Source: Alphaproteobacteria bacterium HGW-Alphaproteobacteria-18
GTDB lineage: Bacteria; Pseudomonadota; Alphaproteobacteria; Caulobacterales; Hyphomonadaceae
Length of the DNA stretch: 64,000 bases
NCBI GenBank assembly: GCA_002841155.1
Contig: PHEH01000005.1
Location: forward strand, 124,001 to 188,000
Direction: 5' to 3'
This document shows positions 20,069 through 30,050 of the stretch, in pieces. The translations under genes were made by a program, and so were the position numbers. The notes below the pieces were generated by a model that made no database searches, was not told the DNA's origin, and saw only the letters and a list, made by a program, of their open reading frames with translations. How positions within the stretch are numbered: position 1 is the first letter of the stretch; each line of letters opens with the position of its first letter.

Positions 20069-20192
20069 GCCCCACCCCAACCCTCCCCATAGTCATGGGG
20101 AGGGGGGCAGGTATCGCGAACCTGAGAACTTTCATCTCCCCACAGAACAACAGGCCCCCTCCCCATGACTATGGGGAGGGTTGGGGTGGGGC
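20069..20192. repeat. 38-bp perfect inverted repeat with 48-bp spacer (MITE/REP-like)
   Basis: 20069-20106 gccccaccccaaccctccccatagtcatggggaggggg is the exact reverse complement of 20155-20192; each arm holds an internal palindrome ctccccat-agtc-atggggag. Confidence 0.9.
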
Positions 20193-20334
20193 ACCTCTCC
20201 GTAATTCGCGCCCGTTGAAACAGGGACAAAGCTAATCTTGTCCAACACCGGGAAGACCGCATCCTCAGCAGAACCAACCCCAAAACCCCCCGCCCAATCC
20301 GACCGGCCCCACGCCTCCGCTATCCTCGCCGCGA

Positions 20335-20727
20335 ATGACCTACGCCCTCGCCACCCCGCTCCCCGGCCTCAGCCTGATCCAGCGCCTCCTCTGGCCGCTG
20401 ATCTTTGTGCAGCTGATTGCCCTGCGCGACTGGGTCCGCGCCCATTACGGCTGCGGCGTGCCCTACTGGATCACCATTTCAAAGTTCGGCCGGGTCCGTC
20501 TGCGCCATCTGCCCACGGATTTCGCCTTCAGCTACGCGGCGCCGGTCACCTACGAAACCTTCGGTCACGACTATTCTGCCGGGCTCACACGCGCATTGCT
20601 GACAGCTACCTACGCGGAGGAAGAAACCCCGCCAGCGCCATACCCGGCGCCAGCCCTCCCCATCCCCCAAACGCAATCGGGGCAGGCCCCCTCACAAAAG
20701 GGAATGGCCCACCCCGACACGTCTTAG
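20335..20727 (+). CDS. Hypothetical protein
   Basis: 130-aa ORF with hydrophobic N-terminus and no recognised motif. Confidence 0.5.
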   Translation: MTYALATPLPGLSLIQRLLWPLIFVQLIALRDWVRAHYGCGVPYWITISKFGRVRLRHLPTDFAFSYAAPVTYETFGHDYSAGLTRALLTATYAEEETPPAPYPAPALPIPQTQSGQAPSQKGMAHPDTS

Positions 20728-21660
20728 ATCTATTTTCCGTCCCCGGATCGCCGGGGCTGGGAACACGCTCGCCGTCGCGCCGAGATCGGTAAAGTCCGGG
20801 CTCATTGCGGGGAAGGCCTGGGAGATCAGGCTCTCGGGATTCCAGCCCTCCATCCGGGCGAGGGACTTCACCGGGCGGGGCTGATCGAACAGGATCACCT
20901 CATTGCCGCGCACGCCGAAGATCTGTCCCGAGACGTTCGAAGACTGATCCGAGCAGAGCGCCACGGCGAGCTGGGCGACCTGATCGGCGCGCATGCCGTT
21001 CTTCATCCGCTCGACGCGCTGGGCGCTGGCTTCATCCTTCACCGGGATCGAGGCGATCATCCGGGTCCAGGCGAATGGCGCGATCACGTTGGAGCGGATA
21101 TTCTTGGCCGTCCCTTCCATGGCGAGGATGCGCGAGAGGCCGACAATGCCGAGCTTGGCCGCGGCATAATTGGCCTGGCCGATATTGCCGATCAGGCCGG
21201 AGGTGGAGGTGAAGAAGACGTAGGATCCGCGCTCGTTCTCGCGGAAATATTCCACCGCCGCGCGCCCGACATTGTAGGAGCCATGCAGGTGCACATCGAT
21301 CACGGCTTTCCAGTCGGCTTCGCTCATCTTGTGGAACATCCCGTCGCGCAGGATGCCGGCCGGATTGACGATCGAATCGAGGCGGCCAAACGTGTCGAGC
21401 GCCTGGGTCACCATATTGGCCACCGCGCCATAATCGGTCACGCTTTCGGAATTGGAAGCCGCTTCCCCGCCGGCGGCGCGGATTTCCGCTGCGACAGCCT
21501 CGGCCGGGCCGGCATCGCCCTCGTCGCCGCCTTTCAGGCCGCCACCGAGATCATTGACCAGCACTTTTGCGCCTTCGCGCGCCGCCAGAAGCGCTGTTTC
21601 CTTGCCGATGCCGTTGCCGCCGCCCGTTACCAGAACGACCTTGCCGTCGAGAACACCCAT
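20692..21660 (-). CDS. SDR family oxidoreductase
   Basis: VTGGGNGIGKETALLAA, YAAAKLGIVGLSR; start at MGVLDGK. Confidence 0.9.
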   Translation of the reverse strand: MGVLDGKVVLVTGGGNGIGKETALLAAREGAKVLVNDLGGGLKGGDEGDAGPAEAVAAEIRAAGGEAASNSESVTDYGAVANMVTQALDTFGRLDSIVNPAGILRDGMFHKMSEADWKAVIDVHLHGSYNVGRAAVEYFRENERGSYVFFTSTSGLIGNIGQANYAAAKLGIVGLSRILAMEGTAKNIRSNVIAPFAWTRMIASIPVKDEASAQRVERMKNGMRADQVAQLAVALCSDQSSNVSGQIFGVRGNEVILFDQPRPVKSLARMEGWNPESLISQAFPAMSPDFTDLGATASVFPAPAIRGRKIDLRRVGVGHSLL

Positions 21661-21780
21661 GACTTCCTCCATATTGCTTCTTGGTTCGCGCGGGACACTA
21701 CCGGCCAGAAGCGCGCCTGCAAGAGGCGGGGAGAAAATCAAGGTTTGAAATACCGCGCCCAAGCGGCTAGCAAGCCGGTC

Positions 21781-22431
21781 ATGACACGTACCTTTCAGGC
21801 AGTAATCTGGGATTTCGGCGGGGTATTCACCTCCTCGCCCTTCGAGGCTTTCAACCGGTATGAGGCCGAAAAGGGCCTGCCCACCGACTTCATCCGCTCG
21901 GTCAACGCCGTCAATCCGCTGGAAAACGCCTGGGCCAGGCTCGAGCGCAGCCTCGTTGGCGCCGAGGAATTCGACGGTCTCTTCCGGGCTGAAGCCCTCG
22001 CCATGGGGCATGATGTCCCCGGCAAGGACATCCTCGCGCTGCTCTCGGGCCATCTGCGCCCGCGCGTCGTCAACGCGCTGAAGGTCTGCAAGGGCCATGG
22101 CAAGGTCGGCTGCATCACCAACAACGCCCCCATCGGCAAGGGCGCCTCGATGACCCATGATGAGGGCAAGGCGGCACAGCTCGCCGAAGTCTTTGCCCAG
22201 TTCGATCACCTGATCGAAAGCTCGAAACTCGGCATTCGCAAGCCCGATCCGCGCATCTACGCCCTGATGTGCGAAGCCCTCGATGTGGACCCAAAGAACT
22301 GCGTCTATCTCGATGATCTCGGGATCAATCTGAAGCCGGCCCGCGAAATGGGCATGGCAACCATCAAGGTGACCAGCGAAGACCAATTGCTGGCCGATCT
22401 GGAAGCCATCACCGGCTATGCGGTGCGCTAG
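21781..22431 (+). CDS. HAD-IA family hydrolase
   Basis: AVIWDFGGVFTSSPF, ESSKLGIRKPDPRIY, YLDDLGINLKPAREMGM. Confidence 0.88.
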   Translation: MTRTFQAVIWDFGGVFTSSPFEAFNRYEAEKGLPTDFIRSVNAVNPLENAWARLERSLVGAEEFDGLFRAEALAMGHDVPGKDILALLSGHLRPRVVNALKVCKGHGKVGCITNNAPIGKGASMTHDEGKAAQLAEVFAQFDHLIESSKLGIRKPDPRIYALMCEALDVDPKNCVYLDDLGINLKPAREMGMATIKVTSEDQLLADLEAITGYAVR

Positions 22432-23011
22432 CTTCGCGCTCGCCCTCCTGCTGGGGATGCTCGCGGCCTGTTCGCAGGCCGAGCCCGCCAATGCGCCGGT
22501 TACGCTGCCGCCAGCCCCGCCCGAATCCCTCACCCGTCCGCCCCAACCGCCCGAACCGGTGGAGCTGACAGCCCCGGCCGAAGAGATGAAAGCCGCCATC
22601 CTGCGCGAAGCCGAACGCGGCGCTCTGCGCAGCCTCGCGCGCCTGGCCGATCAGCAGGACGGCTTCATCTCCAATATCGGCGGCCAAAGCCATTTCGAGT
22701 TCTGGGATCTCCTGCGCCGCACCGGCGTTGATCCCAACCGCAAGCTCCGCGACCTCTTCGAAGGTCCGCCCGGCAAACGCGAGATCGACGGCGAGACCTG
22801 GTTTGTCTGGCCCGATATTGCGGCCAAGGATGTCAGGGATCTGATCCCGGAAAAGCTCACTTTCGTGGAACGCCGGCGCCTGCGTGAACTGATCGGCGAA
22901 GATGGCATCGCGCGTATTCGCGCCGGCGAAGGCTATCCGGGCATGCGCACCGCGATATCGGCCGATGGCCGCTGGGTCTATTTCGTACTCGGCCAGGATG
23001 GAGAAGAATAG
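22418..23011 (+). CDS. Hypothetical lipoprotein
   Basis: Signal peptide and lipobox LGMLAAC; overlaps HAD stop by 14 bp. Confidence 0.7.
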   Translation: MRCASFALALLLGMLAACSQAEPANAPVTLPPAPPESLTRPPQPPEPVELTAPAEEMKAAILREAERGALRSLARLADQQDGFISNIGGQSHFEFWDLLRRTGVDPNRKLRDLFEGPPGKREIDGETWFVWPDIAAKDVRDLIPEKLTFVERRRLRELIGEDGIARIRAGEGYPGMRTAISADGRWVYFVLGQDGEE

Positions 23012-23013
23012 AG

Positions 23014-23304
23014 ATGTCAAAGATCGGAGCAGACGCCGCCCTCAAGGCCCTCAAGGGCTGGAAGATCGCTGAAGGCGAGCGCGACGCGATTGCCAAAGCC
23101 TATCGCTTTGCCGACTTCAAGACGGCGTTCGCCTTCATGTCGGCCACGGCGCTCAAGGCCGAGCAGATGGACCACCATCCCGAATGGTTCAACGTCTATA
23201 ACAAGGTAGACGTGATCCTCACCACGCATGATGCCGATGGCGTCACGCAGAAGGATCTGGAACTGGCCGGTTTCATGGACCAGCTGGCGGCAAAGCTCAG
23301 CTGA
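23014..23304 (+). CDS. phhB: 4a-hydroxytetrahydrobiopterin dehydratase
   Basis: FAFMSATALKAEQMDHHPEWFNVYNKVDVILTTHDADGVT signature. Confidence 0.93.
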   Translation: MSKIGADAALKALKGWKIAEGERDAIAKAYRFADFKTAFAFMSATALKAEQMDHHPEWFNVYNKVDVILTTHDADGVTQKDLELAGFMDQLAAKLS

Positions 23305-23305
23305 T

Positions 23306-24847
23306 CTACTTCCAGGCCACCCGGTAAAGATCAAACCGCCGGTCTTTCAGGTTCTGCACGGCACCCGACTGGCGCGCGGTGAGCAGGTCTGACAGCGAGA
23401 GGTCTGCAATCGCCACCGTTTCGGTGTTGGGCGCAGCGTCTGCCGCAATCCCGTCGCGCGAGAAGGGGAAGTCTGACGGGGTGAGAATACAGCTCTCTGC
23501 ATAGTGAATGTCCATATTTTCGACATTCGGCAGATTGCCGACAACGCCCGACATCACCACATAACACTGGTTCTCGACCGCGCGCGCCTGGCTGCAATAG
23601 CGCACACGGAGGTAGCCCCGGCGCTCATCGGTGCAGAAGGGAACGAAGAGGATCAGCGCGCCCTGATCGACCAGATGGCGGGCGATCTCCGGGAACTCGG
23701 AATCATAGCAGATCATCACGCCAATCGGGCCGCAATCGGTGTGGATGACGGAGTTGCCATCACCGCCCTTGATGTTCCACCAGCTGCGTTCGGACGGCGT
23801 CGGGTGGAGCTTCTCCTGCGTGTGGACCGATCCATCGCGCAGGAAGATGTAAGCCACATTGTGAATGTCGCCATCGGGCATCCGCGAGGGATGAGAGCCG
23901 CCGATGATGTTGATGTTATAGGAGACGGCCAGGCGCTCCATGAAGGCGATGAAGCGCGGGGTATATTCCGATATCCGCGCAATTGCCTCTGCCGGGCCGA
24001 GGGGCTTGCCTTCCAGCGAGAGGAGCTGGAGTGTGAAGAGTTCCGGAAATGCCACGAAGTCGGCGCGGTAGTCTGAGGCAATATCGACGAAGTATTCGAC
24101 CTGCTGTTCGAAATCATCAATCGCGCTGATCCGGCGCATCTGGAATTGAACGGTGGCCACGCGCACGCGCTCGGGCAGGGATGTGTCGCCGAGGCTCGGC
24201 TTGGCCTTGATCGTTTCCTGTTCCAGCGGATTGCGCCAGAACATCTGGGTTGCGTGGCCGCAGGAGTCGATATCCTCGGGCATATAGTTCTTCAGCACGC
24301 CCACGACTTCAAAACCCTGACGCAGCTGGAAGCTGAGCACCGGATCGCGCATCTTGGAGGCTTTGACCGCTTCAATATAGTCGACCGGGTTGGGAAATTC
24401 CTTCTGGTGGCGATGGTATCCGGGCATGCGTCCGCCGAACACGATGCCTTTGAGTTCCAGCCACTGGCAGAGATCCTGGCGCACCTTGTAGAAGCGCTGA
24501 CCGATACGCAGACGGCGGAATTCGGAATCGACAATCACATCCATGCCGTAGAGCATGTCGCCCTCGGGATCATGCCGGGCGGCAAAGCCGCCACCGGTGA
24601 TCTCGTTCCAGGTGTGCTGGGAAAGCGCCGTGGCAGAATCGATCACGAAAGTTACGCAATGGCCGACAATCTGGCCTTCAAACTCGGCCACAAACTGCCC
24701 GTCGGGGAATTTGTTGATCTGTCCGGCGATCTGATCGACCGTGTAGCCATCGGCAACGCCATAGACCTTGTCATAAAGCGGGCGGATGCCCGCGATGTCT
24801 TTCGGCTTGGCATTGCGGATGACGAGTTTGGTGCGTGTGGCAGTCAT
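23306..24847 (-). CDS. Bifunctional GNAT N-acetyltransferase / carbon-nitrogen hydrolase (nitrilase family)
   Basis: N-term GNAT-like region; C-term nitrilase motifs (FPELFTLQ, KLHPTPSER, GVMICYDSEFPE). Confidence 0.9.
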   Translation of the reverse strand: MTATRTKLVIRNAKPKDIAGIRPLYDKVYGVADGYTVDQIAGQINKFPDGQFVAEFEGQIVGHCVTFVIDSATALSQHTWNEITGGGFAARHDPEGDMLYGMDVIVDSEFRRLRIGQRFYKVRQDLCQWLELKGIVFGGRMPGYHRHQKEFPNPVDYIEAVKASKMRDPVLSFQLRQGFEVVGVLKNYMPEDIDSCGHATQMFWRNPLEQETIKAKPSLGDTSLPERVRVATVQFQMRRISAIDDFEQQVEYFVDIASDYRADFVAFPELFTLQLLSLEGKPLGPAEAIARISEYTPRFIAFMERLAVSYNINIIGGSHPSRMPDGDIHNVAYIFLRDGSVHTQEKLHPTPSERSWWNIKGGDGNSVIHTDCGPIGVMICYDSEFPEIARHLVDQGALILFVPFCTDERRGYLRVRYCSQARAVENQCYVVMSGVVGNLPNVENMDIHYAESCILTPSDFPFSRDGIAADAAPNTETVAIADLSLSDLLTARQSGAVQNLKDRRFDLYRVAWK

Positions 24848-24878
24848 GGTTTCTCCGATGAGCGTCCTGGCACCTTAT

Positions 24879-26180
24879 CTAGTGCGGCAATCTTAAGATT
24901 GCCCGTAATCCACCCAGTGGGCTGGACGCAAGGCGTACATCCCCGCCATGCATCCGGGCGGTATCGCGTGCCAGCGTCAGGCCAAGCCCGGACCCCGAAG
25001 CGTTCTGGTTGCGCGCTTCGTCCAACCGGGAGAAGGGGCGGAAGGCCTCTTCATGGCGTTCCGGCGCAATGCCGGGGCCGTCATCATCAACGATGATCTC
25101 TGCCCAGTGCGGCCCGTCTACAAGCGTGACGCGGGCATGGCTGGCATATTTGAGGGCGTTTGACAGAAGGTTCGTAACGGCCCGTTTCAGCGCGAGCGGT
25201 CGGCCTTGCACAATGAGGGTTTGTGGCCCGCTGACCGGGACATGCGGTCCAAAGCTCGCGGCCACGTGATGCACGGTGGCGCCAAGGTCAAACTCAGCCG
25301 GTTCGTCGCCTTCCTCTCCGCGCGCAAAGGCAAGGTATTCATCCAGCATCATCGCCATGTCATTGAGGTCTGACTGGGCTCCCTTGAGATCTTCGGATTC
25401 CGGCATGAGCGCGAGGGTCAGTTTCAGGCGTGTCAGCGGCGTGCGCAGGTCATGGCTGACGCCGGCCAGCATGGCGGTGCGCTGATCTGCAAAGGCGGTG
25501 AGGCGGCTTTTCATGTCGATGATGGCGCGCGCGGCGTCGCGCACTTCAGTGGCCCCGGACGGTCGGAAGCCTTCCAGATCACGGCCGCGCCCGAAGGCCC
25601 GCGCAGCATTCGACAGGCGAAGAATTGAGCGGACCTGCTGGTTGAGGAAACCGACAGCAACAGCAACCATCAACAGGGAGAAGAAGATGACCCAGACGAT
25701 GAAGAAGTGCGCATTGATGACGAGGGCGCGCTTTCGGTCGATCATTATCTCGGCTGTAGACCCGTCAACAGGGAAGCGTATGTGCAGCTTTGCGTCACGC
25801 GGGATCTGGCCGATGATTATATCGTTGCCAAGACGTGCGGCCAGTTCGCTGTTGAGCGTGTTATTATAGGCAAAGCTCCGCCGCAGCGCTTCGGTGGGAA
25901 ATGCGTCGGGCGGCAAACTACAGTTGAACTCTGTTTCCAGAAGATTCTGGATACGCAGGTGATCTGCCGGACCATAGCTCGGGTTGAGGCAGGCGTCCCG
26001 GATAAGCGCGGCATCACGTGCGATGCCTTGCCCGAGCTTGCGGTTCACCTCTGCAATGTGGCTGGAATAATAATACCAGGTCATCAGACTAAGGATCAGC
26101 AGGACCGGCGCCAGGATCAACAGCAGGCTGCGAGCATACAGTCCGCGAGGAGTGATATCTCTGAGACGTAGCATCCGCAT
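24879..26180 (-). CDS. Sensor histidine kinase (EnvZ-like)
   Basis: HAMP-like region, GVSHDLRTPLTRLKLTLALMPE, VDDDGPGIAPERHEEAFRPF. Confidence 0.92.
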   Translation of the reverse strand: MRMLRLRDITPRGLYARSLLLILAPVLLILSLMTWYYYSSHIAEVNRKLGQGIARDAALIRDACLNPSYGPADHLRIQNLLETEFNCSLPPDAFPTEALRRSFAYNNTLNSELAARLGNDIIIGQIPRDAKLHIRFPVDGSTAEIMIDRKRALVINAHFFIVWVIFFSLLMVAVAVGFLNQQVRSILRLSNAARAFGRGRDLEGFRPSGATEVRDAARAIIDMKSRLTAFADQRTAMLAGVSHDLRTPLTRLKLTLALMPESEDLKGAQSDLNDMAMMLDEYLAFARGEEGDEPAEFDLGATVHHVAASFGPHVPVSGPQTLIVQGRPLALKRAVTNLLSNALKYASHARVTLVDGPHWAEIIVDDDGPGIAPERHEEAFRPFSRLDEARNQNASGSGLGLTLARDTARMHGGDVRLASSPLGGLRAILRLPH

Positions 26181-26181
26181 C

Positions 26182-26871
26182 TCAGTCTGGCATCAGGCGG
26201 TAGCCGATGCCCCGCACGGTCTGGATATGGATCGGCTCTTTGGGATTGGGCTCGATCTTGCGGCGCAGGCGGGTGACCTGGACATCGACAGAGCGCTCCA
26301 TGCCAGCGGAGGTCATTTCGGCGAGGTCTTCGCGGCTGATGGCTTCGCCCGGTGTTCGTGCCAGGATCGTCAGCAGCTGGACTTCGGCATCCGTCAGACG
26401 GATGCGCTGATCGCCCACTTTCAGCTCTCCGCGCGCGATATTGAAGACAAGACCCGACATCTCGACTTCTTCCGGAGGAGGGGCAGGTTTCTGCGACCGC
26501 CGCAGGATTGCCTCGCAGCGCAGGGCGAGTTCCTCGGGCTCAAAGGGTTTGGCGAGGTAGTCGTCCGCGCCAAGGCGCAGGCCTTCGATCCGGTCCCGCG
26601 CTTCCCCGCGTGCCGTCAGCAGCATGACCGGTGTGGCCCGGGCTGGGCCAGACCGGATGCGGTCCAGCAGTTCAAGGCCCGTCTCACCCGGCATCATGAT
26701 ATCGAGCACAGCAAGATCGAAAGTCATGTTCTCCATCAACCGGCGCGCGCCAACCGCGTCCGGGGCGGCGGTCACCCGGTATCCCTTCAGGGTGAGGAAG
26801 CGCTTTGTCAGGTCGCGGATGCGGTCGTCATCATCGACGATCAGGATATGGGCGGGATCGCGCAGGCTCAT
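26182..26871 (-). CDS. OmpR-family response regulator
   Basis: Receiver domain (ILIVDDDDRIRDL, LAVLDIMMPGETGLEL) and winged-helix DNA-binding domain. Confidence 0.93.
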   Translation of the reverse strand: MSLRDPAHILIVDDDDRIRDLTKRFLTLKGYRVTAAPDAVGARRLMENMTFDLAVLDIMMPGETGLELLDRIRSGPARATPVMLLTARGEARDRIEGLRLGADDYLAKPFEPEELALRCEAILRRSQKPAPPPEEVEMSGLVFNIARGELKVGDQRIRLTDAEVQLLTILARTPGEAISREDLAEMTSAGMERSVDVQVTRLRRKIEPNPKEPIHIQTVRGIGYRLMPD

Positions 26872-26881
26872 GGTATCGCGC

Positions 26882-27346
26882 TCACTTCACCAGCGCTTCG
26901 AGCATGAAGCGCGCCCCGGCGACCGCTTCGGGGCCGCAGGCGCGGAAAGCCACGCGCAGGCGCTCGCGCAGCTCGATGGCAATCGGGGTCGTCAGAGTGG
27001 TGCCCGCTTCTGACAGGGAGAGCTTCCGGCGGCGGCCATCAGAGCCTTCCCGCGCCCGTTCGATCAGGCCGCGGGCGTCCAGCTGGCCGATGATGCGGGC
27101 GAAAGTGGGCACCGTCATGCCGAGCTGATCCCTCAATTTGCTGACCGTCAGACCCGGCTTATAGCGGATTGCCATGAGAATCTGCAGCTCTGACTTGCTC
27201 AGACCGGCCTTTTTGCGGGCTGCTTCACTGGCCCGCACAAGCTCATCTGCCCCTGAAATCAGGAGTCCTGCGCCTCTGTCGAGCTCCTGATCGGTCAGGA
27301 ACAGGCGGGGATCGAATGGGCGGTTCAGGTTGACGGATTGGGCCAT
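26882..27346 (-). CDS. MarR family transcriptional regulator
   Basis: wHTH region (SKSELQILMAIRYKPGLTVSKLRDQLGMTVPTFARIIGQLDARGLIERAREGSDGRRRKLSLSEAG). Confidence 0.9.
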   Translation of the reverse strand: MAQSVNLNRPFDPRLFLTDQELDRGAGLLISGADELVRASEAARKKAGLSKSELQILMAIRYKPGLTVSKLRDQLGMTVPTFARIIGQLDARGLIERAREGSDGRRRKLSLSEAGTTLTTPIAIELRERLRVAFRACGPEAVAGARFMLEALVK

Positions 27347-27399
27347 AAGTCGGAAATGAACGCGAACCGCAACAAAAGTGCAAGCGAGGAGCGTACGCA

Positions 27400-28284
27400 A
27401 TGTCTGCCATCCCTTATGATGACCGCGATGGATACATCTGGATGGACGGCTCGTTTGTACCCTGGCGCGACACCAAGGTTCACGTGCTGACCCATGCGCT
27501 GCACTACGCCTCGTCCGTGTTTGAGGGCGAGCGGGCCTATAGCGGCAAGATCTTCCGCTCGCTGGACCATTCCAAACGCCTGCACAATTCGGCGGGCATC
27601 ATGGGCTTCGATATTCCGTTCAGCGTGGAAGAAATCGAGCGTGCCAAGAAAGAGGCCCTGGAAAAGTCAGGCCTCGAGAGCGCCTATGTCCGCGCGGTGG
27701 CCTGGCGGGGCTCTGAGATGATGGGTGTTTCGGCCCAGAACAACACCATCCACCTAGCCATCGCTGTCTGGCATTGGGGCGACTATTTTGCCGACAAGAT
27801 GAAGGGCATCCGCCTGACCCATGCGCAGTGGCGCCGCCCGGCGCCCGATACTGCGCCTTGCCATGCCAAGGCCGCCGGCCTCTACATGATCTGCACCCTC
27901 TCCAAGCATGCCGCCGAGAAGGCGGGATATCAGGACGCGCTGATGCTGGACTATCGCGGCCAGGTGGCCGAGGCGACGGGCGCGAACATCTTCTTCGTGC
28001 GCGACGGCGTGCTGCACACCCCGACACCAGACTGTTTCCTCAACGGCCTGACGCGCCAGACGACGATCGCGCTCGCCAAGGCGCGCCAGATCGAAGTGGT
28101 CGAGCGGGCGATCTTCCCGGACGAGCTCTCGACATTCAGCGAGTGTTTCATCACGGGCTCTGCCGCCGAACTCACCCCCGTGGCCGAGATCGGCGAGCAC
28201 CGATACAAGCCGGGCCAGATCTCCGAAGCCTTGGTGAACGACTATTCCAACCTCGTGAACGGCAAGCTGGAAATGGCGCTTTAG
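27400..28284 (+). CDS. ilvE: Branched-chain amino acid aminotransferase
   Basis: DGYIWMDGSFVPWRDTKVHVLTHALHYASSVFEGERAY; EATGANIFFVRDG. Confidence 0.94.
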   Translation: MSAIPYDDRDGYIWMDGSFVPWRDTKVHVLTHALHYASSVFEGERAYSGKIFRSLDHSKRLHNSAGIMGFDIPFSVEEIERAKKEALEKSGLESAYVRAVAWRGSEMMGVSAQNNTIHLAIAVWHWGDYFADKMKGIRLTHAQWRRPAPDTAPCHAKAAGLYMICTLSKHAAEKAGYQDALMLDYRGQVAEATGANIFFVRDGVLHTPTPDCFLNGLTRQTTIALAKARQIEVVERAIFPDELSTFSECFITGSAAELTPVAEIGEHRYKPGQISEALVNDYSNLVNGKLEMAL

Positions 28285-28288
28285 GGCG

Positions 28289-29858
28289 TCAGTTTTGAGG
28301 ACGCAAAAAGAATTTTACTTCGGCTTTTTGCGGATAGGCGATGAATGTGCCTTGCATAGGCCCTCGGTCTGTCGCCGGTAGTGCCATTACCGCTCCCAGA
28401 CCTATTTCGGCAAAGTGGGGCGGGTCCAATTTCAGAACATTTAGTCCCTCCAAAGGGTTCAGCAGGCCAGCTGTGCCATCGTAAACTTCAAATATGATCG
28501 CCTGAGGTGATGTGGGCGAAACAATCATCAGTTCCGAGAATAAGTCATTATCAAATGATTCCTGTATGATGGTGGCAGGCACGCCGATCGGCCAGCTATA
28601 AACTTCCTGCAGGATATTATAGTTGGCATCGAGCCCAATCATCAGAAGACGATGATTGCCTTGGTGCTCGCCGTCCGTAAACACGAGCGCCATCCCCACA
28701 TTGCCGGAGGGAATACGAACCTCGGTGGAGTCCACGACCGTTAGCGGTGTGCTGCTGTTGAGATGCGCATGAACCGATTGGCTGAGGTAATATCGAGTGT
28801 CGAGTAGGCCAGATCCAGGAACTTGCCGGAAAACGTCAATCGTGTTTGCGGTCGAATTGTAAGCCAGAAATGAATGGGCTTCACCTTGTCCAGTGAAGGC
28901 TAGCTTATCGGCAGGACGGGTGATCCTCATTACATGACAGAGTGACTGACCATTCTGTATGACCACGGCAGGCTCAATATCATTGCTTAGAAAATTAATA
29001 ATATCCGAAGGCTCGTAACTGGTGAAGCCTGTGTTGCGCTGTCCAACAATCAGTTTGCCTGATGTCGACACGCCACATGGCTTCTGTACAGACAAGTCTT
29101 TATCCAAAGACAGCCGGTCTTCACTCGTCAGATCACTGAAAATCTGAATACGATTGGCTGCTTCGTCAACAACGCCAACCCCCAAACGATATGGTAGTTT
29201 GGTAGCGTTAATTGGTGCCAATCTGACGTTTCGGTCAAATACTTGATCTACGACGGGTGATGCGGTTGTTGGAACGACCCCGCCAGTTCTTGGCATGTCC
29301 GTTTTAAATATCTCCACGCCGCGTCCGTCATCCGTCACCAAGGCAACCGCAACACCTGAGTATCCGAGGCTCGGTTCGTAGTATGTGATGGAGGAAATCT
29401 CGCGAGAATATTTGCTGGTGGCGTATGCTTCCGTTCTGAAACCTGACCATTCTGGTAGCTGAGCAATGTTTTCGAAGGTCACTGCGACATCCGCCGTACT
29501 GGTGTTGGTGCCGTCGGAGACGGCGACGCGGAAGACGGCCTGTGTATCTTCGGCAACTTCAGCGGCGGCGAGTTCGATCCGGGCCTGGTTTGAGGTGGTG
29601 AGGGTGACGGGCGGGCCGGAGACCTGGCTCCAGGAAAATGTAAGGGCGGCGCCTTCCGGGTCGGTGGAGGCGGAGGCGTCGAGGGTGAAGGGCTGGCCTT
29701 CCTGGGCCGCGGTGGGGGTGGCGGTTGCCTGCGCGGTTGGCGCTGCATTCACCGGGGGAGGTGGCGGCGGGGGAGGCGGGGGGACAGGCAGCCAGGGTGG
29801 CAAGAGCAAGGGCGGAGACGGCCACACGTAGGCGTGGCTGGAGCAAGCTGACTTTCAT
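28289..29858 (-). CDS. PKD-domain-containing lipoprotein, apparent frameshift just after the lipobox
   Basis: Signal peptide/lipobox (MKVSLLQPRLRVAVSALALATLAAC) is in the 29858 frame; the Pro linker and mature domain are in the 29827 frame; breakpoint fits G6 run at 29778-29783. Confidence 0.75.
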
Positions 29859-30050
29859 GGACCCCTCGGTAATCTAAAGTTACGTTACGGGTATCAAATA
29901 ATTTCTGCGCCGCAAGCTAGAAATTCGTGTATTTTTAAAGACTTGTGGGACTTTCCAAAAATCCATCTTCCGCGTTGGCAGTTAACCATAATACAGCCTG
30001 CAGACGAAAGCGCGCCATCGCTGTCATGCTCCCGCCGGAGAAAAAAGGTT

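Noticed and set aside
21661-22599. N-terminal extension of the SDR ORF to 22599
   Set aside because: Overlaps the antisense HAD gene; SDR Rossmann motif starts at MGVLDGK (21660)
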